This document shows positions 9,119 to 17,675 of a DNA stretch of 64,000 nt, one piece after another. The translations under genes and the position numbers were made by a program. How positions within the stretch are numbered: position 1 is the stretch's first letter; the number at the start of each line of letters is the position of its first letter. The notes beneath the pieces were generated by a model, which was not told the DNA's origin, made no database searches, and saw nothing but the letters and a program-made list of their open reading frames with translations. This DNA comes from Leifsonia sp052114085. Its GTDB lineage: Bacteria; Actinomycetota; Actinomycetes; Actinomycetales; Microbacteriaceae. Location of the stretch: contig NZ_JBFREB010000001.1 in the NCBI RefSeq assembly GCF_052114085.1, positions 558,001 to 622,000 of the forward strand, given 5' to 3'.

Positions 9119-10468
9119 ATGCGGCGACGGCGCGGCGACGACGGGCGGCAGAAGATGCCGCCGCGGTCGCTGCGCGCGCGTCTCGCGGCCGTGCTGGCGG
9201 CCGTCGCCGCGACCGTGCTCGCCGTATCCGGGCTGGCCGGCTGCAGCGCCGTCGACGGCGGAGCGGGCGCCCGGTTCGTCACTCCGCCGCTGGTCCGCTA
9301 CAGCGCGGTGCTCTGGCCGGTGCCCCTCCAACTGGTCGGAGCGGAGCCCGGCGCGCAACTGCGACTGACGTCGCGGCTGACGACGGCGCACGGTTCGTGG
9401 AGCTCGGCGGCGACGTACACCGTCCCGGCGTCAGGGACGCTCGACCTCGCGAGAGCCCGGCCGCAGCTTGCCCCGTTCACCGAGCCGGATTCGGCGGGAC
9501 TGTTCTGGTCGCTCCGTGGCCCGCGGCTGTCGGGCTCCGCCGCGGCCCAGCAGTGGATGTTCGACACCACCCGCGTCACGATGACCGCATCCGACGGCGA
9601 CCGTGTGATCGCCTCCCGCACCTTCCAGCTCGACGGGCTGGCGGCATCCCTGTCCGTCCGCACGCTGTACACGCGCGACCTGCGGCCCGCGATCAACCCG
9701 CGGCTGCCACGGCAGACGCATGAGGATGTGGTGCTCGGCACCTTCTTCAGCGCGGCGACCCTCGAGCATCCGCAGACGCCGGCGGTGGTCATGTTCGACG
9801 ACGCGACCCCCGGGGCGTCAGCCGAGTACACGGCACCGTTGATCGCGCAATTCGGTGCGTCGGTTCTGCGCATCCCGGTGTCACCGAGCGCCGACGGCAT
9901 CCGCTCGACGAGCATCATCTCGGGTACGACCGTGGACGCCGTGTTCGACTGGCTGGCCGACCGACCGGACATCGTGCACGACCAGATTTACGTGTACGGA
10001 ACGGGTGCGGCCGAACAGCTGGCGGTGTGGGCGGCGACCCGTGTCCCCGGGCGGGTGCATGGCCTGTTCCTTGCCGCTGGGTCCCCGGCCCTGCTCTGTC
10101 TGCCGTCGGCGCGTGTCGCGCCTGCCTTCGAGGACGCCTCCGGATTGCCGTGCCTGCCGAGCGCGCGGTCGGTCGTCCCGGACGCCATCCGGCCGATCGA
10201 GGGAATCGAGGGGCCGGTCGTCCTGGCGTGCGGGGAGCAGGACGACGTGCTCCCGAACGCCTGCGACTGGCAGCGGGCGCTCGCCGCGACCCGGAGCCCG
10301 CGCGCGGGCGACGCGACAATTTACGCGGGCGGCGCCGCGCACGCCGTGTCGGTGCCTCCCGGACTACCTATTGCGCTTCCAGCCGCGGGCGGTCAGCCGA
10401 CCGAGAGAGCGCGGGTCGCTTTCTGGGACGCCGTCGGCCGCGCTCTGCTGCGGGCGGTGCTGGGATGA
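9119..10468 (+). CDS. Secreted BAAT-like lipoprotein 1 (nucleophile lost)
   Basis: The 449-residue product has a basic N-terminus, a hydrophobic stretch and a lipobox SGLAGC with Cys42, so it should be a lipoprotein on the outer face of the membrane. Its Ig-like N-terminal part (GAEPGAQLRL, then AGLFWSL) and its hydrolase-like C-terminal part resemble the acyl-CoA thioesterase/bile-acid amidase (BAAT) family. At the nucleophile elbow the sequence reads YGTGAAEQLAVW, with Gly296 where Ser or Cys is expected, while an Asp (GEQDD) and a His (GAAHAVSVPP) remain. Two spaced cysteine pairs, CX17C and CX10C, are shared with both neighbours. It probably binds a ligand rather than acting as a thioesterase; the role is unknown. 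Confidence 0.75.
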   Translation: MRRRRGDDGRQKMPPRSLRARLAAVLAAVAATVLAVSGLAGCSAVDGGAGARFVTPPLVRYSAVLWPVPLQLVGAEPGAQLRLTSRLTTAHGSWSSAATYTVPASGTLDLARARPQLAPFTEPDSAGLFWSLRGPRLSGSAAAQQWMFDTTRVTMTASDGDRVIASRTFQLDGLAASLSVRTLYTRDLRPAINPRLPRQTHEDVVLGTFFSAATLEHPQTPAVVMFDDATPGASAEYTAPLIAQFGASVLRIPVSPSADGIRSTSIISGTTVDAVFDWLADRPDIVHDQIYVYGTGAAEQLAVWAATRVPGRVHGLFLAAGSPALLCLPSARVAPAFEDASGLPCLPSARSVVPDAIRPIEGIEGPVVLACGEQDDVLPNACDWQRALAATRSPRAGDATIYAGGAAHAVSVPPGLPIALPAAGGQPTERARVAFWDAVGRALLRAVLG

Positions 10469-11763
10469 GACGGCCGGGCATTGCCCGCTGGACGGGCGCC
10501 GCAGTGGTGGCGCTCCTCGTCGCGCTCCTCGTTCCCGCATGCAGCGCAGGAGCCGACGGCGGCCCGCGGTTCGCCTTCAGCCGGTTCGGCGAGGGCGTGA
10601 CGCAGCCCGTCGGAGTTCAGCTCGCCGGGCTGGAGCCGGGGCACCCGGTCGTGGTCACGGCTCGAGCCCGCACCGCGTCGGGCTCGCTGTCATCGCGCGC
10701 GGTGTACGCGGTTCCTCCGGATGGGCGAGTCCGGCTGTGGTCGCAGGAGCCGCTCACCGCGCCGTTCCCGCGCGCGGACGGGTCCGGGCTGCTGTGGAGT
10801 CTGACCGGCCCGTCGCTGAGTCAGGCACAGCTGGAGAGGCAGTGGGTGTTCGGCGGACTCGACATCCGCTTCACCGCCGAGCAGGACGGCCGTCCGGTCG
10901 CCTCGGACGAGCTCCGCCGTTCGGCGCTCGCGGCGGGGACGGTGGAGCGGGATGTGCTGGGCAGCGATCTCATCGGCAGCGGCAACCCCGACGCGTCGGC
11001 GCTCGGACCGACGGCCCGGGTCGGGCGGCTGGTCACGGCGGTGCCGACACCGGTCGACCTGCGACCCGGGGTGATCGTGGTGGACGGTGACGACGGCGGA
11101 GCGGCCGGAGCCTTCGCGGCCCGCATGATCGCGTCGGCCGGGTTCCCCGTGGCCGTGCTCCCCGCGTTCGTTCCGCCCGGGCAGATCCCCGGTTCGGCGG
11201 CGCTGTCCGTCGAGACGTTCGACGCGATGCTGACCTGGTTCTCGTCGCTGCCGATCGTCGACGAGGACCGCATCTTCGTCTACGGCACCGGGCGGGCATC
11301 GTCGCTCGCGCTGTGGTTCGCGGCGGAGGAACCAGGCCGCATCCACGGCGCCTTCGCCGCCAGCGGCGCGACCGCGCTGCAGTGCACGTCGGCGGCGGGC
11401 AGCCCTCTGCTGATCCAGCACGGGAGGGCGCTTCCGTGCGCGAACCCGGAGCGGACCATCGCGGGCACCGACATCCTGCCGCTCCAGCGCATCGAGGGCC
11501 CCCTCGTCCTGGCCTGCGGAACGGCCGACCGGCAGCTCCCGACCGCCTGCGACTGGACGCGCGCAGGCGAGCAGGTGCGCGGGGAGCGGGACGGCGACGC
11601 GTTCCTGTACGCCGACGGCGCGGGGCACGACATCACGACGCCGCCGCTGCTGCCCATCGGGCTGAGTGATCTGCCCCCGGCGACCGCGCAGTCCACCGAG
11701 GACGCTCGCGGGTCCTTCTGGGCGCTCGTTGTGGCCAAGCTGGCAGGAGCGACCCGGCCATGA
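10465..11763 (+). CDS. Secreted BAAT-like lipoprotein 2 (nucleophile lost)
   Basis: Starting at ATG 10465, which overlaps the previous stop (ATGA), this gives 432 residues. A signal peptide ends in LLVPAC with Cys26; the Pro at -2 makes the lipobox slightly atypical. The fold regions match the upstream paralogue: GLEPGHPVVV, SGLLWSLTGP and a C-terminal hydrolase-like part. The elbow reads YGTGRASSLALW, so Gly276 replaces the nucleophile, while Asp (GTADRQLP) and His (GAGHDITTPP) stay. The CX17C and CX10C cysteine pairs are conserved. Tandem duplication of the first gene is the likely origin. Confidence 0.75.
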   Translation: MRRPGIARWTGAAVVALLVALLVPACSAGADGGPRFAFSRFGEGVTQPVGVQLAGLEPGHPVVVTARARTASGSLSSRAVYAVPPDGRVRLWSQEPLTAPFPRADGSGLLWSLTGPSLSQAQLERQWVFGGLDIRFTAEQDGRPVASDELRRSALAAGTVERDVLGSDLIGSGNPDASALGPTARVGRLVTAVPTPVDLRPGVIVVDGDDGGAAGAFAARMIASAGFPVAVLPAFVPPGQIPGSAALSVETFDAMLTWFSSLPIVDEDRIFVYGTGRASSLALWFAAEEPGRIHGAFAASGATALQCTSAAGSPLLIQHGRALPCANPERTIAGTDILPLQRIEGPLVLACGTADRQLPTACDWTRAGEQVRGERDGDAFLYADGAGHDITTPPLLPIGLSDLPPATAQSTEDARGSFWALVVAKLAGATRP

Positions 11764-13016
11764 GGCGGAAGCGCGGAGGACTGGCTGCCCGGTTGGCCGC
11801 GGTCGTTGCGGCGCTCGGACTGGCGCTCACGGCGCTGGTCGGCTGCGGGCAGGCGACGACCGGCGCTGCGGGCCCGCGGTTCGTGGTCAACGAAGACCCC
11901 AGCGGAGTCTGGGAGCCCATCCACGTGCGTCTCGTCGCGCTGCCGCCCGGGGGACGCGTGACGGTGCGTGCCCGCGCGATGGCCGGCGCCCAGTGGACAT
12001 CCCAGGCCGTCTACGTCGTGCCGTCCTCGGGCGTCGTCGACCTGGACCGCGAGGCGCCCGTCGAGGCGCCGTTCACCGGGGCGGACGGGATGGGGCTGTT
12101 CTGGTCACTGGGCGCCGCCTCCGGTGCCGCGGCCACCTCCCCGGAGCAGTGGGGTGCGGCGAGCATGTTCGTGGAGCTCGACGCCGTGGTCGACGGGCGC
12201 CGGGTGGCCGCGCGCCGCATCCACCGGGTCGGACTGCTGTCGGTCGCGCCGTCGCGGGCCGTGTTCGACGACGGCATCACCGGTGACTACTTCGAGCCGT
12301 CGACCGGCTCCCGGGCGCCGCGTCCGGCGGTGCTCGTGCTCGACGGGACGGACCCGGGAGCCCCGAGCGGGGTGCTGTCGGCGTCGACCCTGTCGGCGAT
12401 GGGCTACCCGGCGCTCGCGTTCTCCACCTACGGTTCGGCCGGTGAGGTGAACATGATCCGGACTCTGGAGGGGGAGCGCGTTGTCGCCGCGCTGAACTGG
12501 CTGCGCTCTCAGCCGGGAGTCGACGCGCGGCGCATCTTCGTCTTCGGCAGCTCGCGGGGAGCGCAGCTGGCCCTCTGGACTGCGGTCGCCCATCCCGAAC
12601 TCGTCTACGGCGCGATCGCCCCGGCGGGGACGACCGGGCTGGTGTGCCCCTCGCCGGTGCCCGGGCCGGCGGTGACGGTCGGCGGATCGTGGGTGCCGTG
12701 CTTGAGCGGCAACCGCCAGGTCACACGGGCCGCCGTGCTCGACCTGACGCGCATCCGTGGCCCGGTCGTGCTGGGGTGCGCCGGACAGGACGAGCAGCTC
12801 GACAACGCGTGCCGGTGGATGGACGAGGCGGCGGCCGTCCGCCCCGCCCGTGGGGGCGACGCATATGTGCGGGCCGTTCAGGCCACGCACCTCTTCTACG
12901 TGCCGCCCTACACGCCGCTCTACCTCCCACCGCCGCCCGCAGCCCGGGCGACGGAGGAGGCGCGGGTGTCGCTCTGGTCGGCGATCGCTCGGGCGCTGAA
13001 CGTCCGCGGACCCTGA
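11760..13016 (+). CDS. Secreted BAAT-like acyl hydrolase lipoprotein 3 (nucleophile intact)
   Basis: This 418-residue protein starts at ATG 11760, overlapping the previous stop by four bases. The lipobox is LTALVGC with Cys29. It is the only one of the three tandem paralogues with a canonical nucleophile elbow, FGSSRGAQLALW, giving Ser265, and it retains Asp (AGQDEQLD) and His (ATHLFYVPP), so it may be an active acyl hydrolase or acyltransferase outside the cell. The Ig-like BAAT N-domain ends in MGLFWSL. The CX17C and CX10C pairs, probably disulfides, are kept. A long hairpin follows 16 bases after its stop, likely ending the operon. Confidence 0.78.
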   Translation: MRRKRGGLAARLAAVVAALGLALTALVGCGQATTGAAGPRFVVNEDPSGVWEPIHVRLVALPPGGRVTVRARAMAGAQWTSQAVYVVPSSGVVDLDREAPVEAPFTGADGMGLFWSLGAASGAAATSPEQWGAASMFVELDAVVDGRRVAARRIHRVGLLSVAPSRAVFDDGITGDYFEPSTGSRAPRPAVLVLDGTDPGAPSGVLSASTLSAMGYPALAFSTYGSAGEVNMIRTLEGERVVAALNWLRSQPGVDARRIFVFGSSRGAQLALWTAVAHPELVYGAIAPAGTTGLVCPSPVPGPAVTVGGSWVPCLSGNRQVTRAAVLDLTRIRGPVVLGCAGQDEQLDNACRWMDEAAAVRPARGGDAYVRAVQATHLFYVPPYTPLYLPPPPAARATEEARVSLWSAIARALNVRGP

Positions 13017-13032
13017 GAATCCGGGCGATCGC

Positions 13033-13089
13033 CGAGGGGTGAGTAGTGGTCGTTATTTGGCGAAAATAGCGACCACAACTCACCCTTCG
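13033..13089. repeat. Long imperfect palindrome (26-pair stem)
   Basis: Bases 13033-13058 pair with 13064-13089 in a stem of 26 positions with one A/A mismatch (13045/13077) and two G-U pairs, around a 5-base loop GGCGA. It lies between the third lipoprotein and the dnaX promoter. There is no T run, so it is not a textbook terminator, though it could end transcription or protect the 3' end. A second palindrome of the same architecture but different sequence lies at 63113-63193. Confidence 0.75.
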
Positions 13090-13143
13090 ATCGGTGCAAC
13101 GCCTGAGGTGTCCGATCCCCACCAGAATGTCGGCGGCGATGAG

Positions 13144-13149
13144 TACCAT
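13144..13149 (+). promoter_or_regulatory. -10 box of dnaX, leaderless spacing
   Basis: TACCAT is followed by exactly six bases and then the GTG start at 13156, so transcription would begin at the start codon. Confidence 0.5.
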
Positions 13150-13155
13150 GTGTGA

Positions 13156-15621
13156 GTGGTAACCGCCCTGTATCGCCGCTATCGGCCAGACACCTTCGCC
13201 GAGATGATCGGCCAGTCCCAGGTGACGGATCCGTTGATGACGGCGCTGCGCACCAATCGCGTCAACCACGCCTATCTGTTCTCCGGCCCGCGCGGCTGCG
13301 GCAAGACCACGTCGGCCCGCATCCTGGCCCGCTGCTTGAACTGCGCCGAAGGCCCGACCGACACCCCGTGCGGAAAATGCGCCAGCTGCATCGAGCTCAG
13401 CCGTGACGGTGGAGGCTCGCTCGACGTGGTGGAGATCGACGCCGCCAGCCACAACGGCGTCGACGACGCGCGCGACATCCGCGAGCGGGCCATCTTCGCT
13501 CCTGCCCGCGACCGGTACAAGATCTTCATCCTCGACGAGGCCCACATGGTCACGCCGCAGGGCTTCAACGCCCTGCTCAAGATCGTGGAAGAGCCGCCGG
13601 AGCACGTGAAGTTCATCTTCGCGACCACGGAGCCCGAGAAGGTGATCGGGACCATCCGCTCCCGCACCCACCACTACCCGTTCCGCCTGGTGCCGCCGGC
13701 GCAGATGCTCGCGTACGTGCAGACCCTGTGCGACAGCGAGAGCATGACGGTCGCCCCCGGAGTGCTGCCGCTCGTGGTGCGCGCGGGCGGCGGTTCGCCG
13801 CGCGACACTCTCTCCCTGCTCGACCAGCTGATGGCGGGCTCGGAGGGAAGCGCGATCGAATACGAGCGTGCGGTCGCCCTCCTCGGCTACACACATGCGG
13901 CGCTGCTCGACGACGTCATCGACGCCATCGCGGCCCGGGATGCAGCGGGCGCGTTCGCGGCGGTCGACCGGGTCGTCCAGACCGGGCAAGACCCGCGGCG
14001 CTTCGTCGAAGACCTGCTGGAGCGGCTGCGCGACCTCATCGTCGTCGCGGCGACCAGCGTCGAAGGCGCGGCCGCCGTGCTCCGCGGGGTGCCGCAAGAC
14101 GAGCTCGACCGGATGGGCGTGCAGGCCATGAAGTTCGGCGCGGCCGAGCTCAGCCGCGCCGCCGACATCGTCAACGCGGCCCTGACCGAAATGACCGGCG
14201 CCACCTCACCGCGACTCCACCTCGAACTGATGATCGCCCGCGTGCTGGTTCCGTCGAGCGATGAGAGCGAGCGCGGTGCGCTCGCTCGCGTCGAACGGCT
14301 GGAGCGCCGGGTCGGCGTCAGCGACGCAGTCGCGGCGGAGCCCGAGCGCCGTGTGGAGCGGGTGGCGGCTCCGGCTGCACGCGTCGCGCCTGCTGCTGCG
14401 CCTGCGGCCGCGCCGGGGGCTGCCGTTGCTTCACCGGCTGTTTCTGCGACTGCCGCGACTCCGGAACAGTCCGCGTCCGCGTCGTCGGCGCCTGCATCGA
14501 CCCCGGCGGCGACCGAGCCGGCCGAGGCCGCGGGTGCGCCGTCCGCCGACTCACCGTCGGCCACCTCAGCCACCTCAGCCACCTCAGCTTCCGCGGCCGC
14601 CCCCGCCGCCGCCGCTGAGATCGGTGCCGTCACCACCCAGCAGGTCAAGGATTCGTGGCCGCAGATCCTGGAGGCGGTCCAGCGCGCCAAGCGCAGCGCG
14701 TGGATGGTCGTCTTCACCGCCCAGGTCCGCTCGCTCAACGGCGACGTGCTGACGCTGTCGTTCCCGAGCGACAACGACGTGCAGAGCTTCCGTCAGCCGG
14801 ACGCGGCCGGCGCCCCCGGCGTCAGCGAGTACCTCCGCCAGGCGATCGTCGAGATCCTCGGCATCCGGGTCAAATTCATCGCGCGCGCCGATTCCGCGCC
14901 GGGTTCCGGCGGGTCGCCACGACCCTCCGGAGGTGCGCCCACAGCGCCGACGGCCGAGACGTGGCCCGGTGCGGACCCCGCGAGTGCGCCATCGGCGCCC
15001 GCTGCTGGCGCGTCCGCGTCGGCCTCGGGCGGTTCCCCTTCGGTTGCTGCACCCGCAGCCCGCGTCACTGATTCTTCGGCTGGCCCCACCGGCGCAGCCA
15101 GCACGGTCACCGAGTGGGCGACCGTCGCCATCCCCTCGTCGCCGGCCCTGGCCGACGAGACCGCCTCGGCATCGGTGACGTCGTCTGCTCCTGTCGTGAC
15201 ATTGGAGCGTCCACCAGCGGAGGCGCCCGCGCGGCCGTCTGTCGGCGCAGCGACTCCCGCAACGGACGACCCGCCCTACGACGACGTGCCCCCGCCCGAG
15301 ATCGAGCCACCCTACGAGCCGCCCGTCCCGGAAGAACCGAGCGGCGACTGGTCCGTATCCCCGTCGGCGGAGACCGCCGGGCCTGCTGCAGACGCCCGAC
15401 CTGCCTCCCGGTCGTCAGCGACAGAACGGCCGGCGGCGGCACCGGCCGCACCCGACGCTCCCTCGGCCCGCACCGCACGAACGGCGTCGGCCCCAGCCGC
15501 AGGCTCCCGCACGCCCACCTTCCAGCAGCCGCAGCGCTACGGCGAGGCGGTGGTGCGCGAGATCCTCGGCGCCACCTTCATCGAGGAGCAGCCCGCGCCT
15601 CCGACTCCAGGGATGAGGTAG
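13156..15621 (+). CDS. dnaX: DNA polymerase III subunit gamma/tau
   Basis: DnaX is the ATPase of the clamp loader and links polymerase cores at the fork. The 821-residue protein has the Walker A motif GPRGCGKT (residues 44-51), a four-cysteine zinc site (C60, C63, C72 and a CGKC/C cluster to C78), the Walker B DEAHMV, and sensor ATTEPEKV. After the collar domain (to about residue 365) comes a long Ala/Pro/Ser-rich linker, then a tau-type domain near residues 490-585 (VKDSWPQILEAVQRAKRSAW). GTG 13156 lies six bases after a -10 box. recR follows after three bases; no ybaB gene sits between them, unlike in many bacteria. Confidence 0.95.
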   Translation: MVTALYRRYRPDTFAEMIGQSQVTDPLMTALRTNRVNHAYLFSGPRGCGKTTSARILARCLNCAEGPTDTPCGKCASCIELSRDGGGSLDVVEIDAASHNGVDDARDIRERAIFAPARDRYKIFILDEAHMVTPQGFNALLKIVEEPPEHVKFIFATTEPEKVIGTIRSRTHHYPFRLVPPAQMLAYVQTLCDSESMTVAPGVLPLVVRAGGGSPRDTLSLLDQLMAGSEGSAIEYERAVALLGYTHAALLDDVIDAIAARDAAGAFAAVDRVVQTGQDPRRFVEDLLERLRDLIVVAATSVEGAAAVLRGVPQDELDRMGVQAMKFGAAELSRAADIVNAALTEMTGATSPRLHLELMIARVLVPSSDESERGALARVERLERRVGVSDAVAAEPERRVERVAAPAARVAPAAAPAAAPGAAVASPAVSATAATPEQSASASSAPASTPAATEPAEAAGAPSADSPSATSATSATSASAAAPAAAAEIGAVTTQQVKDSWPQILEAVQRAKRSAWMVVFTAQVRSLNGDVLTLSFPSDNDVQSFRQPDAAGAPGVSEYLRQAIVEILGIRVKFIARADSAPGSGGSPRPSGGAPTAPTAETWPGADPASAPSAPAAGASASASGGSPSVAAPAARVTDSSAGPTGAASTVTEWATVAIPSSPALADETASASVTSSAPVVTLERPPAEAPARPSVGAATPATDDPPYDDVPPPEIEPPYEPPVPEEPSGDWSVSPSAETAGPAADARPASRSSATERPAAAPAAPDAPSARTARTASAPAAGSRTPTFQQPQRYGEAVVREILGATFIEEQPAPPTPGMR

Positions 15622-15624
15622 TCG

Positions 15625-16221
15625 GTGTACGAAGGCATCGTCCAAGAGCTGATCGATGAGCTCGGGCGGCTCCCGGGCATCGGCCCGAAGTCCGCTCAGC
15701 GCATCGCGTTCCACATCCTGCAGACCGAAACGTTCGACGTCACCCACCTGGCGGAGGTACTGCTGGAGGTCCGCGACAAGGTCCGATTCTGCGAGATCTG
15801 CGGCAACGTCTCCGAAGAGCCGACCTGCTCGATCTGTCGCGACCCGCGTCGCAACCCTGCGTCCATCTGCGTGGTGGAGGAGGCGAAGGATGTCGTCGCG
15901 ATCGAGCGCACTCGCGAGTTCCGTGGGCTGTACCACGTGCTCGGCGGTGCCATCAGCCCGATCGACGGCGTCGGGCCGGACGACCTCCGCATCCGGCAGC
16001 TGATGCCCCGTCTCGCCGACGGCACCGTGCAGGAGGTCATCATCGCGACCGACCCGAACCTGGAGGGTGAGGCGACCGCCACCTATCTGAGCCGGCTGCT
16101 CACCACCCTCGACATCCGGGTCACGCGCCTCGCCTCCGGACTGCCCGTCGGAGGAGACCTCGAGTACGCCGACGAGGTCACCCTCGGTCGCGCGTTCGAG
16201 GGCCGCCGCCAGGTCTCCTGA
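15625..16221 (+). CDS. recR: Recombination mediator protein RecR
   Basis: RecR (198 residues) works with RecF/RecO to load RecA at gaps. It has the N-terminal helix-hairpin-helix ELGRLPGIGPKSAQRIAF, a zinc finger CEICGNVSEEPTCSIC near residues 57-72, and a Toprim domain starting ICVVEEAKDVVAIE and including GAISPIDGVGPDDL. The length is standard. GTG 15625 starts three bases after the dnaX stop, so it should be translated from the same message. Confidence 0.96.
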   Translation: MYEGIVQELIDELGRLPGIGPKSAQRIAFHILQTETFDVTHLAEVLLEVRDKVRFCEICGNVSEEPTCSICRDPRRNPASICVVEEAKDVVAIERTREFRGLYHVLGGAISPIDGVGPDDLRIRQLMPRLADGTVQEVIIATDPNLEGEATATYLSRLLTTLDIRVTRLASGLPVGGDLEYADEVTLGRAFEGRRQVS

Positions 16222-16319
16222 CCTCACGCCGCACCCACTCATCCAGTCGCGGACGTCACATGAAGGAACCGCCATATCGCGGCCGGTAGGATGAGAATCC
16301 CGTGAGTTCAGGAGTGTCC

Positions 16320-17606
16320 GTGGCCCTCATCGTCCAGAAGTTCGGCGGTTCGTCCGTCGCGACAGCTGAGAGCATCAAGCGCGTCGCGAAGCGCATCGTC
16401 GAGACGCGCAAGGCGGGCAACGAGGTAGTCGTGGCGGTCTCCGCCATGGGCGATACGACCGACGAGCTCCTCGATCTGGCGCACGAGGTCACCCCGATTC
16501 CGGCGCCGCGCGAGCTCGACATGCTGCTCACCGCGGGTGAGCGCATCTCCATGGCGCTGCTCGCGATGGCCATCAAGAGCATGGGCTACGACGCCCGCTC
16601 CTTCACCGGCAGCCAGGCGGGCATGATCACCGACGCCCAGCACGGCTCCGCCCGCATCGTCGACGTCACGCCGGGCCGCATCCAAGACGCACTCAGCGAG
16701 GGCGCCATCGCCATCGTCGCCGGATTCCAGGGCTTCAGCCGCGAATCCCGTGACATCACCACGCTCGGCCGAGGCGGTTCCGACACCACGGCCGTCGCGC
16801 TCGCCGCGGCGCTGGGCGCCGAGGTCTGCGAGATCTACACCGATGTCGACGGCGTCTTCACCTCCGACCCGCGCCAGGTGCCACTCGCCCGCAAGATCGA
16901 CCGCATCACCAGCGAGGAGATGCTCGAGCTCGCCGCCGCCGGCGCGAAGGTCCTGCACATCCGTGCCGTCGAGTACGCGCGTCGCCACAACGTGACGCTG
17001 CACGTGCGCTCGTCGTTCTCGAACAAGGAGGGCACGTACGTCCTCAATGAAGCAGCGGCGGCCGAGGCCGCCAAGAAGGATGGAACCGTGGAAGAGCCCA
17101 TCATCTCCGGCGTCGCCACCGACCTGAGCGAGGCCAAGATCACCGTCGTCGGCGTCCCGGACGTGCCGGGCAAGGCCGCGCAGATCTTCAAGATCGTCGC
17201 GAAGGCCAACGCCAACGTCGACATGATCGTGCAGAACGTCTCCGCCGCGGCCACCAGCCTGACCGACATCTCGTTCACCCTCCCCAAGTCCGAAGGGCAG
17301 CGCGTGCTCACCGCGCTGACCGCCGAACGCGACGAGGTCGGCTACCAGTCGCTGCAGTACGACGACCAGATCGGCAAGCTCGCCCTGGTCGGCGCCGGGA
17401 TGCGCACCAACTCCGGCGTCTCGGCCATGCTCTTCGAGGCGCTCTACGACGCGGGCATCAATATCGAGATGATCTCCACCAGCGAGATCCGCATCTCGGT
17501 CGTGACCCGCGCCGACACCGTTGCCGAAGCCGCCCGCGTGGTCCACACGGCGTTCGGTCTCGATGGCGATGAGAAAGCCATCGTCTACGCCGGAACCGGC
17601 CGCTAG
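16320..17606 (+). CDS. lysC: Aspartokinase
   Basis: Aspartokinase phosphorylates aspartate, the first step to lysine, threonine and methionine. The 428-residue protein starts ALIVQKFGGSSVA, with the KFGGSS ATP site, followed by the kinase domain to about residue 250 and two ACT domains at the end, where lysine plus threonine feedback normally acts. GTG 16320 has AGGAG five bases upstream and fits the family start; GTG 16302 is an alternative that would lie 9 bases after TAGGAT (16287-16292). An internal start at 17088 may give a separate beta subunit. asd follows, as in other actinobacteria. Confidence 0.95.
   Translation: MALIVQKFGGSSVATAESIKRVAKRIVETRKAGNEVVVAVSAMGDTTDELLDLAHEVTPIPAPRELDMLLTAGERISMALLAMAIKSMGYDARSFTGSQAGMITDAQHGSARIVDVTPGRIQDALSEGAIAIVAGFQGFSRESRDITTLGRGGSDTTAVALAAALGAEVCEIYTDVDGVFTSDPRQVPLARKIDRITSEEMLELAAAGAKVLHIRAVEYARRHNVTLHVRSSFSNKEGTYVLNEAAAAEAAKKDGTVEEPIISGVATDLSEAKITVVGVPDVPGKAAQIFKIVAKANANVDMIVQNVSAAATSLTDISFTLPKSEGQRVLTALTAERDEVGYQSLQYDDQIGKLALVGAGMRTNSGVSAMLFEALYDAGINIEMISTSEIRISVVTRADTVAEAARVVHTAFGLDGDEKAIVYAGTGR
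17088..17606 (+). CDS. Predicted internal translation product: aspartokinase beta subunit
   Basis: Within lysC, AGAAGGA (17074-17080) stands seven bases before an in-frame GTG at 17088. Translation from there would give 172 residues, EEPIISGVATDLSEAKI onwards, covering exactly the two ACT domains. Corynebacterium glutamicum makes an aspartokinase beta subunit of this size from an internal lysC start. The start site is seen in the sequence; production of the subunit here is inference. Confidence 0.5.
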   Translation: MEEPIISGVATDLSEAKITVVGVPDVPGKAAQIFKIVAKANANVDMIVQNVSAAATSLTDISFTLPKSEGQRVLTALTAERDEVGYQSLQYDDQIGKLALVGAGMRTNSGVSAMLFEALYDAGINIEMISTSEIRISVVTRADTVAEAARVVHTAFGLDGDEKAIVYAGTGR

Positions 17607-17675
17607 ATCTTCCCCGAGGGAATGCGCCTCCCATTCCGGCGGTTCCCCTCATCACACCAACCCGAAGGGGCTGAC

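Noticed and set aside
14401..15500. Ala/Pro-rich repeats in dnaX as a possible separate repeat element
   Set aside because: They are the normal disordered linker of actinobacterial DnaX; codons are read in frame with no break.
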